Assembly (NCBI GenBank): GCA_964016985.1
Contig: OZ024826.1
Coordinates: 46,042,978-46,106,977, forward strand
Length of the DNA: 64,000 nt
Origin: Anodontia alba
Lineage: Eukaryota > Mollusca > Bivalvia > Lucinida > Lucinidae
Reading direction: 5' to 3'
Part shown: positions 34,490 to 46,046 of the stretch, in pieces
Position numbering within the stretch: the first letter of the stretch is position 1
Layout: every line of letters starts with the position of its first letter
Notes under the pieces: generated by a model
The model's database searches: none
Seen by the model: only the letters and a program-made list of their open reading frames with translations
Told to the model about the DNA's origin: nothing
Made by a program: the position numbers and the translations under genes

Positions 34490-35660
34490 TACTCCTCCTG
34501 TACCAATGAGCCAATACAAAACTTGGTAGGAATTATTGGGGTGACGTACATAAAAAAATAGCTAAAATCGTTTTGATTGGAAATCCAAGATAGCCGCCAT
34601 CTTGAAAATCTATTTTGCACTTCTTCTCCTGAACCGAAAGGCCAATTGACTTGAAACTGGGTAGGAAGTATAGGCACAACTTGTAGATAAAGTTTAAATC
34701 ACTCAGTTGGAAAGCAAAGATGGCCATTATAGCGACCATCTTGAATATCTATTTTGCGCTTCTGCCGAACCGAAAGGCCCACTGACTCAAACTTGGTACG
34801 AAGTCTCGGAGCGACTTGTAAGTTAAAAATAAATAAAATCATTCCGATCGGAAATCCAAGATGGTTGTCATGGCAAAAGGCAAAAATCTATTGTGTGCTT
34901 CTCGTCCTGAATCGAAATACCAACTGACTCTAAACTTGATAGGAAATGTCCCAAGGATATGCAGATCAAAACCAGCTAAAATCGTTCAGATAGGGAATCC
35001 AAGATGGCACCCAAGGCCGTCATCTTAGAAATTTATTTTTGGTACGTCTCCTGAACCGGAAGGCGAGTGGAAACTTAGTAGGATGTATCAAGACAACTTG
35101 TAAATAAAAATATAACTAAAATGGTTTAGAGCTAAAATCCAATATAGCAACCACCTCGAAAACTTATTTTACGCTTCTTCTCCCAAACTGAAAAGCCGAT
35201 TGACTTGAAACTTGGTAGGAAGTAACGGGGCAACTTGTAAATTAGAATTAATTAAAATCGTTTTGATCGGAAATCCAAGATGGTTTCCATGGTCGCCATC
35301 GTGAAAATTTATTTTGAGCCTCTTCTCATGACCTGAAAGGCTATTTGACTTGAAACTTTGCAAGAAGTATCAGGATGTCTTGTAATCAAAAATAGCTTAA
35401 ATCGTTTCGATCGGAAATCCAAGATAGCCGCAGTGGCCGCCATTTGGAAAATCTATTTTGTCAATCTTCTCCTGAACCAAAAGTTACTTGACTTGAAACT
35501 TGATAAAAAGTATTCAGTTGACTTGTAGATCAAAAATAGATAAAATCGTTCTTATCAGAAATACAAGATGGTCGCCTCGGTCGCTATCTTGATAATGTAT
35601 TTGAACTCCTTATTCTTAACCAAATGGCTAATTAACTCGAAACTTGATAGGAAGTATGTG
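34490..35660. repeat. Second satellite-like array, period about 140-145 bp
   Basis: GGAAATCCAAGATGG recurs with changes near 34580, 34709, 34850, 34993, 35131, 35269, 35414 and 35557. Each is followed by ATCTTGAAAATCTATTTT, CTTCTCCTGAACCGAAAGGC and GACTTGAAACTTGGTAGGAA words. Unit sequence differs from the preceding array. Confidence 0.7.
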
Positions 35661-35773
35661 ATAAATGCATATATGATAAATTTTCGATCTGGATCAATGC
35701 TATTTGCTTAAACACTTCCGACGGAGTATTATGTGTAATTAAAGACATTTGGCTCATCTTCGCCAGTTTTTAT

Positions 35774-35888
35774 AGGGGAGACAAATTTTATGCTTTCCTG
35801 CACAGCAATCATATTTGTGAACTTCTTCTCTTTTACTGTGGACCCCTTTTCAGAATGGAGGAAAAAGTTTGAGAGACTTACCTTTCCT
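35774..35888. mobile_element. AGGGAGACAACTT foldback element, shortened
   Basis: TAGGGGAGACAAATTTTATG at the left and GAGACTTACCTTTCCTGAAA at the right, with internal CCCCTTTTCAGAATGG. It resembles the copy at 21031-21146, and the two lie in the same C-D intron of different cassettes. Confidence 0.5.
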
Positions 35889-36289
35889 GAAAGTGTAATT
35901 ATTCCCCTTATGTATTTTAACATATGTTTTGGGTATAATGTTATATACAAAGAATTGGGAGCAAATGCATTCCTTATAAAATATTATTCTTCAGAAAGTG
36001 ACAAGTACAATTTTGACAGAGCTGTGTCCCATAAAAGTGTATGAAATCCCCTTAAGGAGTTACCTCAGCTCACAGTTCGTTTCAGCTTGGGTAAAAGTCT
36101 CACTAGTAGACTTAAACCAGTTTAAATCGCTTGAAACCTCACTCTTAATTCTGATGTAGCTCCAGATTACAAATATATGTTCGGTCCGCATTGGGGTCCT
36201 CTACCTAATCTGTGAAATATCACAATGAAACACATATCATCAAAAACACTGTGATGAAACAAAGCAAAGGACTCAATGGCGATCTGAAT

Positions 36290-36900
36290 CCAGAAAACAA
36301 GAAAGCCATTGCGACCATCTTAAAAATCTTCATTTGTTATCTGCTTCCGAACGGATAGTTGGATTGAGCCGAAACTTGGTGGAAGACATCGGGGCAACAT
36401 GGAAATTTATAATTGCTAAAATGGTTCCGTATTGATATCCGATGGCCATCATGGCAGCCATCTTGAAAATCTTCAAATCAGATCTGCTTCCGACCAGTAC
36501 GTCGGCTTGAGCTTAAACTTGATGAGAGGCATTGTGGTGTTTTGGAGATGAGAATTCCTAAAACTGTCCCGTTCCGTTATCCAAAGTGGGCATCTGGGAA
36601 TTCTTCAAACGACATCTCCCCCCCCCCTCCACACCCCACAAATCGTTAGTTAGACTGAGCCAAAACTTTATCGGTGACATGCAGATCAGGGTGACATGCT
36701 GACTCGGAATTGCTAAAATCGTTCAGCTCCAATAGCCAAGATGGCGGGCAAGGCGGCAGTCTTGAAACTTCAAACAGCATCAGATTCTGAATTGCTCAAG
36801 GTAATTTGATTTGATAGTCAAGAAGGCCACCATGGCACAATATAACATATCATGATCAGCCTAATCAAGGTGAGCTATATCTGGCCCACTTGGGCCTCTA
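36290..36900. repeat. Third short tandem array, about 140-150 bp units
   Basis: TCTTGAAAATCTTCA-like words near 36330, 36466, 36598 and 36763, with CTGCTTCCGA and GCTAAAATGGTTC words between. It ends CCTAATCAAGGTGAGCTATA and GGCCCACTTGGGCCTC, the same type of end as the array at 10060-11850. Confidence 0.6.
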
Positions 36901-37369
36901 GTGTTTGTTCATGTATCTTTCATGAGGATTATTTCATACTTGTTTGTAATTTTAAGCTGCATCAGAATTAAGGGCGAGGTTTAGATCGAGTAAATAACTA
37001 GTTCCATCCGCACCAAACCCACCGCAACCTTTCCATTACCCCAAAGGTTTATTTTTTCTTCTGACTGTTCCAAGATAGTTCGCTGTTGCAGTTCTTATTT
37101 GTTTGTATGTCGGTAATTGCAACTAAGCAGTTGTAATTTGTCATTGTTTGATCATATATTTCCTTCTTACGATGTTACGAGAAGGGTTTGCATCGTGAGT
37201 GTGGTCTTTCCTGGATAATGGTTCAGGTTTAGATTGAGGCAAGGGATTCATATGCCTGTTTGAAATGTTTTAATAAAATAACACCTCTCTATAAAGGTGA
37301 TATCCACTACTTCGAACGTCCATGTTTAAGGGCATTGGTATACTTGGTAGGTTTTCCACCAATTTTATA

Positions 37370-37545
37370 AGGGAAACAACTTTTATGATTTGACTTCTTT
37401 TTTTTTGTCTCTGCTCCAAACCCCTTCTAAAAAGGGTATATTCTAAAAGAAAGAGTTTGCCCTCCAATGAGCGTAAATTATTTCGTTTTTTGAGCAGACG
37501 CCTTTTCATTAGGCGGCTAAAACAATTTTGGCAGAGTTGCCTCCC
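37370..37545. mobile_element. AGGGAGACAACTT foldback element before D3 (empty site)
   Basis: ATAAGGGAAACAACTTTTAT at the left and GGCAGAGTTGCCTCCCTCAA at the right. Intact here; in cassette 4 the same element is split by an RT insertion after the word ATTTCGTTTTT. Confidence 0.65.
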
Positions 37546-37649
37546 TCAAAGCATAATAATTTCCCATGTGTGTTTTAATACAAGAATCCTCTGCATATTT
37601 CTTAAATGCGATTGTCTCTAATTAAATCACATTGCGTTTCTTATCGTAG

Positions 37650-37769
37650 GTAACGGCGAAGTGTATATTAATTCCGATCCTGGCCATGAGTTCAGCCAAA
37701 TTTTCAAAATGTCGATTTGTGTGAGTGACAGGAGAAATGAAGTCTGTGGCAATCTGACAATCGTTTTCA
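37650..37769 (+). CDS. Exon D3, second half of domain 2, cassette 3
   Basis: 120 bp, acceptor TTATCGTAG, donor A|GTAAGT. It encodes SNGEVYINSDPGHEFSQIF, then KMSICVSDRRNEVCGNLTI. Lys replaces Glu before MSICVSD and Ile replaces Val in SQVF, both private. Two cysteines and the sequon NLT. Confidence 0.9.
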
Positions 37770-38112
37770 GTAAGTAATGCCTTCTCTATATTCTTCTAAA
37801 ATTATTTTTTTCATCTTCAATATTTATGTTTTATTTTTATATTCATTTTGACAATAAATGAGCATGTTTTGCCTTCAACGTATCATGCTGGACGGTACAT
37901 ATCACATAAAACGAAGGTATCAGACTCGATTTTATTGACGATGACTGACCAATTAATGCGTTTGTGCCCTTTTGTTTTGGTAGTTTTGTTAATATCTATT
38001 TCCGTTAGTGCCTTGGAAAGGCTACGATTCGTAATTGTGGCCATTCATGGATGTTCTTTTATGCTTATGCATCTTCATTCACTGCTGCCGTGTATACTCC
38101 AAGTGTATCAAA

Positions 38113-39236
38113 AAAAGGTAAGAGAAAAGTCCAGGCAGTGCCACAATCACAAACCGCAGCCCTTCCCAGGCCCCAAGAGGAAGAGGAAACCGACAAATCC
38201 AAACAAGCACAAATCGAACAAAGGTACGAAAAACACTAAGATTAGCTCTCTCTTCCCCAAGCGAGGTAATCGCAATACTAAAAGGACTGAAAAACACAAG
38301 AACAAAATGACACACGGAAAGACATACAACAAATCGCCTCGAAGAATAAACCACAAAGCAACAAAGAGTAAGACTAACACCGGGACCACCGCCTTAGAAC
38401 GGTCAGTAGAGTAAACCACCGGGGGGTTTAAAGCACTTTTACAGCTAGCTAACTTCACCCTGGGTCCCGATGCTACTCTTAATACAGAAACACATAAAAA
38501 TTCGGTTCGCATAAAGGCTCCCAACTCAGTCAATGCATCAAAGCGAAAACACAAAAATCAAATTAATCACTAATAAATAAAGACGAGTACTCATGGCTAA
38601 TTCTACTGTATGCCAGAGTAAATGAAAACCAGTAGTTGAACCACGGCGGGCCAAGCCAAAAACATATCGTAAAGCCCCAACCCACTGGTTAAAGTTTTAC
38701 GAAGAGGCCGTTTTTGGGTTTGTCGTGCAATTAAAGAGTGAAGCATAGCCATCAACAATGATTGGGTTGACAACTAGGCATGCAGTCTGCCGCATAATAT
38801 CCAGGCTATAGCCAATTCTTTTATAACGGTTAATAAGTTTTCTGAATTGCTCCGAAAAGTTAGATTTACCTACAATTTTTCTAAATCTGTACACTAAGTC
38901 ACCGTAAGATTCTGGTTCCGATATACCTTGTTGCAGAAGTGTTTTCAGACTGACGCTATATTTTTCAAACAAGGCACTGTGTCTGCGATAAAATTTCGAA
39001 AACGCCTAACGAAGTTTTAAATAACGATAGCCCTGACTAAGAAGTTTGGCAGTAAGGGCTTATTACGGTAGTTAAAATCATTAAGATTTGAAGAAGCTCT
39101 GGCGAATCTAATAAGTTGAGATATGTATACCCCATATGAGGTACGCCGGAGGACATCGCCATCCAGAAAAGGGAAATTGACTATATCAAAATCAAAATCG
39201 CCCCGTTTATCATAAATTTTGGTGGAAACCAGTTAC
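38113..39236 (-). mobile_element. 5'-truncated family 2 Penelope-like element, nearly intact tail
   Basis: On the minus strand it opens inside the polymerase (a YDKRGDFDFD-like segment), runs through SLKTLLQQGISEPE, YGDLVYRFRKIVGK, EQFRKLINRYKRIGYS and MRQTACLVVNPIIVDGY to a stop, then a tail of about 580 bp ending near 38113. Cassette 2 reads CCAAGTGTATCAAGTGCCC near 23212 with no insert, which places the boundaries. Frames are broken in places, so it is not an active gene. Confidence 0.8.
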
Positions 39237-39583
39237 CTTAGCTACATTATTTTATAGCCCAGTACAACATCCTGTTCGAAGAGGACCTTTGATAATGCTT
39301 TTATTATTATTTTATTGCCAATGTCCCTTGATTTTTCTAGATGTATAAATTTATGTAGTTTGAATTTCTTCAAGGCTAGTTTGTGCACAATTTGTTTCCT
39401 TAGAAATGCTTGCAAGTAAATATATTTCAATTTAGTAATGTATACCCAATAAGAATTAAATCCTTTTGTGTTTGTCTTTAAAACTGAATTAAAAATATTA
39501 TAGAATAAACGTCAAAAAAATTGCCTTTGGAACCAAAGAACACACTGCAGATTAGGAAATGGTAGTCTCGGCTTTATGTAACA

Positions 39584-39632
39584 GCCATAATAATAATAAT
39601 GATAAAAATAATAATAATAATAATAATAATAA
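39584..39632. repeat. (AAT)n microsatellite
   Basis: ATAATAATAATAATGATAAA, then further AAT triplets, about 49 bp. Confidence 0.9.
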
Positions 39633-39889
39633 CCTACCAACGACACCGAGAAAACGCTGACAAAGAAAGTCAGACAGCACGCAAGTCATAGATGATAAAA
39701 AGCAAAACAAGCTCCTTCTTCTCCAACAAGGCAATCACAATGCTAGATAGAACCAATTATACACTGCAATAACACAATCGTGATTCGGATTCTGGGAACA
39801 GCGAATTTGAAATCAACAGACACGTAATAACAGTCTTCGTCGTCAAGCATCCTACAGTGTTTATATATTGCAAAGAATTCGGTTGGCAG

Positions 39890-40010
39890 AGTGTCTAGTC
39901 ATGTAACTGACCTAAACGTTCGAAATAAATTAACTGCTACACTTCTAGATCAGGGTTATTGGTCGCATAAATTCTGCAAAGCCTTTTCTATATTTTATAG
40001 ACTCGGCTCG
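39890..40010 (+). pseudogene. Small fragment of Penelope-like polymerase
   Basis: It encodes DLNVRNKLTATLLDQGYWSH, then KFCKAFSIFYR, the same region as the NYRNKALTAKLLRQGY part of family 2. Opposite orientation to the 38113 insertion. Flanks unrelated. Confidence 0.6.
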
Positions 40011-41349
40011 CCATCTGTTCATTTTAATGGTTGCTTTATTAAATTTGTCTGTGTTTTCCTTTGGTGTTGGGGGTTTGATGTGAATCTGCCTGAGTTCTCT
40101 TATTTACTTTGGTTTTATTGAGTATGTTCATAATTTGTAACACTGCTCACGACAACTAGCACCTGGTTAAGCGTCATTCTTTTAAAATATACAAAACAGA
40201 CTTATTAATCCCAAAGGATAAGTACATATACACGACACTGGTGCAGTACGGAGAGACGGTCTAGGACGGTCAAACAACATACCACCATCTGCAGTAAAGT
40301 TCAATAAAATATGAAACTAAATGATCCTTTTAAAGAAATCGCAGAACATATTAAACAAATTAAAATTGGTCATTGTAAAGCTAAGGGCACTTTAAAGATA
40401 ATGGAATGGATCCTTTGAAAGCAAGGAATACGTTACAGTAAATATTTTGAAGTAAGAACCCTTAGAAATACAGAACAATTGAAAACCGATACACAGCAGA
40501 CTGGGTGTGATTACATTTGTTTATGAGGAATGATGAAAAATGTAACATTCCTCAAACCAAACCTGCTTTGAGCGAAACTCTATTTCAAATGTAATGCATG
40601 AGTTAATAGTGGCAAAGAACCAGAATTTTTTTATTATACAAGCATAATGTCGAAGTACGGGTAAAGTATGCCGGCAACATACCTACCTGGTACCCTCTTG
40701 GCCGGTAAATACCTCAGTTATAACAGGAAACAAATCTTTAATACGACCTTGTTGATTGTCTATTTTTTGAGCCTAAATTGAATGAACTGTGAGTTTCTCA
40801 AATGCCACTTAAACGCTTTGAACACAAAATAGATGTCAGAATGCTAATGCGAACAGGAACAGTGAACACAATGATGAGCGTATGCATTCGCACGGTATGT
40901 TCAAGGACTCTTCTCTTCTTGGCTATATTCTACAGAGTAGCCAGTAGTTCAGATGCGCAGGCTGATCTAGATCTTTATTGGCCGCATACAGGGATAAGGG
41001 CCATTTCTTTCTTGAAGTGGTCTAATTAATTGATTTCACAATGCAGCGAAAGGGAGAAACACCTTTCGTAAAACAGTTTACTCTAATTTCCTTCTTTGGC
41101 GAAGCAAGGTTAGCCAACACATGTGCCACAAAATAAGAAACACTTAAACCATTACGGTCCTTCTCTCATCTTTCAGCTAATGCGAGTCCCATAAAGTTAA
41201 GTGTTAGAATGTATGGATCAATTTCAATAATTTAACAGAGAGATGTGTTTGGGGTTCCTATTTCCAAATCAACACAAATATATATGTTTCATTCAGATTA
41301 CAATATTTAGGTAAAATATAAATACTCCTTAAATGTCTGTTTGTTTCAG
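40011..41349. other. Intron D3-E3, last part
   Basis: Mostly paralogous to 24251-25539 and 54090-54920. It contains the GATGCGCAGGCTGATCTAGA repeat word near 40953. No further structure seen. The sequence before E3 (AAATGTCTGTTTGTTTCAG) is the unmodified form of the E acceptor. Confidence 0.4.
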
Positions 41350-41544
41350 ACGGCTGTTTCCAAACACCAACATGCATCGACCAATCAGGTCTACATATTA
41401 ATGATACCCACAACATCGGAGACAAATTATTCACAATGATTGTTCCTGATGCTACGGACCAGTTTGCCGGACAATCCTTCACGGGGCTTTACTTTTCCAT
41501 AGACAACTCTTCATTGGATGTTGCAGTAATAAATTCAACATCAG
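41350..41544 (+). CDS. Exon E3, first half of domain 3, cassette 3
   Basis: 195 bp, acceptor TTTGTTTCAG, donor G|GTAGGA. It encodes NGCFQTPTCIDQSGLHINDT, then GDKLFTMIVPDATDQF and SSLDVAVINSTS. It shares HINDTHNIG and IVPD with E4 but not E1 or E2, so these two are the youngest E pair. Private: DKLF (others DELF or EELF) and VAVIN (others VATIN). Confidence 0.9.
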
Positions 41545-42557
41545 GTAGGATTACTAGATGCTTAATCGTATATACCATAAATGTGCCAAATCAAACAATG
41601 TAAACCATGATCAGACACTCATCAAGCAATTTTTAAACACATCAGAAGATAGTAAAATAAGCTTATTCACACTTTAGGACAAGTCTGTTAAGGAGTCAGA
41701 GTGTCCGAATACTTAGGAAAATACAGCAATTAACCATATCTCGGCCAGTATTATTAAAATTAATTTACCTTAACCCATTTACTAATCATATTTTGCTTAT
41801 GTTACCCTAAATGTTTGTTTTCTTTTTCTTATTTTGCCTAGAAAATAGAGTTGGAAATTTCATGCAAATTATCAGTTTGTCTTCTACATAATTTGCCCAG
41901 ATAGTGCTACTTAAAGATTAAAACGATCTGTTATATTTTTATATGTAACAAAATTTCAGCGTTTAATATGAATGGCATGATTCAGCTTAGTTCAAGCTAT
42001 ATGTAATAAAAGGTAACTGAAGATACCTAGGAAATACTGTAATCTTGAAGCACAGCCTTACCAAACGCTACATATGAAACCACCGACGTATGAATGAAAA
42101 CAACAGAACAACCGTCTTGGAATGGTCAGTAGAAAAACTACTTGACTGCGGGGACAGGGATGGGGGACAAGTGTGTGTGTGTATGTGTGTGTTCGTATGT
42201 GTGTGTGTGTGTGTGTATGTGTGTGTGTGGTAGAGGGGGCATAAGCAATTATTTCTCGCGCGAAACCTCTTATTAATTCCGATGCAGTTTCACATTATAC
42301 AAACACAAGTTCGATCTGCACAGGGGTCCTATATCTCAAACACTGTGATAAAAGATAAAACAAAGCAGGGCAAAAGGGCGATCTGAAGCTAGTGCGCAAG
42401 AAGACCACTAGTTGAACCACGATGTGTCCGATCGCACCAACCTTCTGGAAACAGATCAAGGAAGCTGTCGTCATTCAGTACGAGGCCAGGCTCTTTACAC
42501 TGCAATTAAAGAGGGAATCAGAGTAATCAACCATAACTGGGTTAGCAACCATGCATG
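41545..42557. other. Intron E3-F3, first part
   Basis: A CACTCTGGG-type foldback remnant near 41820-41930 and a (GT)n/(ATGT)n microsatellite at about 42172-42228. A module near 42250-42340 (CGCGAAACCTCTTATTAATT, then CTGCACAGGGGTCC) also occurs near 26270, 27235, 36140 and 55857. Confidence 0.45.
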
Positions 42558-43762
42558 AAAAAAAAGTAAGAGAAAAGTCCAGGGAGTGCCACACTCACAA
42601 ACCGCAGCCCTTCCTAGACCACAAGAGGAAACCGACAAATCCAAACAAGAACAAATCGAACAAACGTACGAAAAGCACTAAGATTAGCTCTCTCTTCCCC
42701 AAGCGAGGTAATCGCAATACTAAAAGGACTAAAAACACAAGAACAAAATGACACATGGAAACACATACAACAAATCGCCTCGTAGTATAAACCACAAAGC
42801 AACAAAGAGTAAGACTAACGCCTTAGAACGGTCAGTAGAGTAAACCACCGGGGGGTTTAAAGCACTTTTACAGCTAGCTAACTTCACCCTGGGTCCCGAT
42901 GCTACTCTTAATACAGAAACACACAAAAAAAAAAATCGGTTCGCATAAAGGCTCCCAGCTCAGTCAATGCATCAAAGCGAAAACACAAAAATCAAATTAA
43001 TCACTATGATAAACAAAGACGAGTGCTCATGGCTAATTCTACTGTATGCCAGAGTAAATAAAAACCAGTAGTAGAAACACGGCGGGCCAAGCCAAAGACA
43101 TATCGTAAAGCCCCAACCCACTGGTTAAAGCTTTACGAGGAGGCCGTCATTGGGTCTGAGGCCCGAACCGCCGTCGTGCAATTAAAGAGTGAAGCATAGC
43201 CATCAACAATGATTGGGTTGACAACTAGGCATGCAGTCTGCCGCATAATATCCAGGCTATAGCCAATTCTTTTATAACAGTTAATAAGTTTTCTGAATTG
43301 CTCCGAAAAGTTAGATTTACCTACAATTTTTCTAAATCTGTATACTAAGTCACCGTAAAATTCTGGTTCCCCTAAGAAGTTTGGCAGTAAGGGCTTTATT
43401 ACGGTAGTTAAAGTCATTAAGATTTGAAGAAGCTCTGGCGAATCTAATTAGTTGAGATATGTTTACCGCATATGAGGTACGCCGGGGGACATCGCGATCC
43501 TGAAAAGGGAAATTGACTATATCAAAATCAAAATCGTCCCGTTTATCATAAATTTTGGTGGAAACCGTACCATTAGAAATACACAGATTCAAATCCAACA
43601 AAGGTGCCTCGGTATCGGAAGAATTTTATTTAATTGGAGTTCCGTAGGGTATATCCGGTCCATCATTTGGTCAAAGTAAATATTGTCAATATTTAATAAA
43701 TAATAATAATAAATAATACATAATAATAATGAAGTTATCCACAGGGTATTCCTGTTGTAACG

Positions 43763-43796
<34 letters not shown>
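42558..43796 (-). mobile_element. 5'-truncated family 2 Penelope-like element, longer copy
   Basis: Minus-strand reading gives LLNIDNIYFDQMMDRIYPTE, LDLNLCISNGTVSTKIYDKR, DFDIVNFPF and ISQLIRFARASSNLNDF. After an internal deletion it continues with EFYGDLVYRFRKIVGK, IDIMRQTACL-type words and a tail of about 570 bp ending at CATGCATG near 42558. Cassette 4 reads ACCAACCATGCATGCAGTTT near 56127 without the insert. A run of about 30 A (plus strand) marks the truncated 5' side near 43764-43795. Frameshifted. Confidence 0.78.
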
Positions 43797-43947
43797 AACA
43801 TTTTTTTGTAGCTCAACATTACAAGAACTGCGTTCGTTCCGCGAAATGATCTTCTAAGAGATATTACAATGAAATATGTAACCATAAACACTTTTATAAA
43901 ACAAGTTTGATTGCCGAGTATCCACGTCTGAACAAATTTCTTTTCAG

Positions 43948-44093
43948 GTGTGATAACAACTAATGGTAATATCACAGTCTACCCTTCATATCCAGACAAG
44001 AACTTTACCCTAGATGTGAGAGTGGCCAGCTCAGAATCTTGTAGTTATTACTCTATCTGCACAATGTCACTAACAGTGATGTTCACAAACCGG
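43948..44093 (+). CDS. Exon F3, second half of domain 3, cassette 3
   Basis: 146 bp, acceptor TTTTCAG, donor CGG|GTACGT. It encodes GVITTNGNITVYPSYPDKNF, TLDVRVASSESCSYYSIC and ends FTNR. It shares TNGN and TLDV with F4 only. Five codons differ between them, all between VRVA and LTV, around the two cysteines. Confidence 0.9.
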
Positions 44094-44429
44094 GTACGTA
44101 TATGTATTGTAAATGTATGACAATTTATTTATATATTCTAAATTCAGCAAGTATAGCAACCGAAGAACATTTTACTGCGACGTCACATGGAAATTTTATT
44201 TTAAAAATACCCTTGCAATCAAACGGTATTTAATGGACAAGATGTACCTTCGAGGGTATATCCGCACTTGCTCGTCAGGGCCTTTCAGTCCAGTATCGTT
44301 GTTAGGTAAAGCTTTTTTGACTTTGATTTCTGCATATGAATCGAATACACCTTTTCGCATTTCTCGCAGGAATTACTTGAAAACATTTTCTGCAATGTTA
44401 CATGATGAAGACACTTATTCTTATTCCAG
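44094..44429. other. Intron F3-A4 (336 bp), paralogous to F4-A5
   Basis: Exactly the same length as the F4-A5 intron and similar throughout (ACCTTCGAGGGTATATCCGC, GTTGTTAGGTAAAG, TGAAAACATTTTCTGCAATG words). The F-to-A block therefore repeats at exactly 12,423 bp. Confidence 0.8.
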
Positions 44430-44619
44430 CCAATAAGAATCGCCAATTTACCAGCCAATGTGACAGTTCACGAAGACTACGACGATAGAAAACTGTTTAG
44501 AACACTCTACATATCTGATGGAAATGCTGCAGACCAAGATAATGTCACTTGCAGTATCAGTGAAAATCCCGATCCAATGCTGATTGAACTCGTCCACGAC
44601 GGAAACCATGCCTATGATT
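44430..44619 (+). CDS. Exon A4, first half of domain 1, cassette 4
   Basis: 190 bp, acceptor TTATTCCAG, donor GTAAGA. It encodes PIRIANLPANVTVHEDYDDR, then KLFRTLYISDG and DNVTCSISENPDPMLIELV. The third sequon is lost, Asn to Ser in CNIS. It shares RTLYISDG and the CCAG acceptor with A5. Six of 63 residues differ from A5. Confidence 0.9.
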
Positions 44620-45848
44620 GTAAGATAATTCTTTTGTAGTATGCTTTTGTGTCTGTAAGATTATTTATATATATATGCTTTCGTATCTGAAATTGAGTTT
44701 TAAGAGATGCATTACACTTACGAGATTCGACGCTATTTGTACAAGGGAGACACCATTAGTGATTCCCTGTTTGCTTTTCTGCCTACCGAGCCCCATATGC
44801 AAAAGGAGTGTACAAAGATAGTTTTTGACACTATAATGAGCAATTCTATCTTTTAAGACTAGGCTTGTTCCAGAAGGGAGGCTAAAGCGATCTGATTGAT
44901 TATGGATCTGATTGTATCGGTTCCTGAGTTCACTTATTTACTTATCTCCCCTGATAATTATCCATTCCAATTAGGTTACTTTCCCGTGTCAGTCCGGCCA
45001 AACTACACTATGTGATTGCATTGTCATGGTCGCAGTCATTTCTATCTAAGTACAGTTTGTAGACCACAGTAAGAGATTCGTCGACAATACATAATATAAA
45101 CTAAAATAAACTAAAATAAGCTTATTCAGGCTTTGAAGGTACAATATACGATCTTCACATTCGTTTGATTGTAAAATAGTAATGAAAGTGTCCCAGAAGT
45201 GCTACAATCATACCATAGCCTACCAATGACACCAAGAGGAAGAATAAACACATTATGCTAAATAGTACACACATTACCAACTAAAGCAAACCATTCACCT
45301 CCCTCAGTCTCAATGACCTGATCACAATGCTAGTCAGAATAAATCTAACACAACAATAAACACATTAAATAGTCAAGTGCACAAAAAAGCCCCGCAGTGA
45401 TCAGTCAGAAGGCCCCACAAAGAATAATACGAGAACCACCGTCATAGAACAGTCCTTAGTAAAGAGTACCATGGGTTGTAAATCAACTGTACTGGTGCTA
45501 AATCTTTAACCTCGGTTCATAAGTTCTAAAACTACACATACAATTGTTGAGCATGCACAGAGGTCCCAAACAGATAAATCATACTAAATCACTGTGATGA
45601 AACAAGAATAGGAGCACGTGTAAACTTGAGCTTGCTCAGTCATGTAAATGCATACGTTTACCTTTCTTTTATAGCTCATCTCTTAACGTTTAATAAACAT
45701 AGCTTAGAACAGATAATCTCTTTAAACTAAATCTTCACTGTATTAATATCGCATAAGTTTATGAATCGGTTCTGAATCTTGCCTATATAACGATGTGCTT
45801 TGTTTGTAATGACGAGCTCAACTGACTCAGTCTTTATACTATTTTTAG
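44620..45848. other. Intron A4-B4
   Basis: It contains an interrupted AGGGAGACAACTT foldback element (about 44743-44953) and the degenerate tail module near 45185-45480 (AATGACACCAAGAGGAAG, CAATGCTAGTCAGAAT). At the same relative site cassette 5 carries a 1.47-kb insertion (57679-59145); here that site is uninterrupted, near AGTCAAGTGCACAAAAAAGC at 45373. Confidence 0.55.
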
Positions 45849-46046
45849 CTTATTCGGTCTGGAAAAAGAACTGTTCTAGTCCACGATGCGGTCCTGTGTG
45901 CGAAAGTATCGGTTGTATGAACTTCCATGAAACTAACGAATACAACATCGAGCTGGAGTGCATGGATGCTTACGGTTCCTCTGACATAAAGACTCTGACT
46001 ATCATAGTAAATGAGAATAAGTCTCCGGTTTTGACTAATCTTCCTG
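45849..46046 (+). CDS. Exon B4, second half of domain 1, cassette 4
   Basis: 198 bp, acceptor ATTTTTAG, donor G|GTAAAT. It encodes SYSVWKKNCSSPRCGPVCES, IGCMNFHETNEYN, ELECMDAYGSSD and VNENKSPVLTNLP. Arg for Gly in SPGCG and Lys for Glu in ENESP are private. The latter sits in the cadherin linker motif that normally supplies a calcium ligand. Confidence 0.9.

Noticed and set aside
38147..38554. 135-codon minus-strand ORF with hydrophobic stretches
   Set aside because: It is the 3' tail of a truncated retroelement; the same tail is broken by stops at other copies, so the frame is chance.
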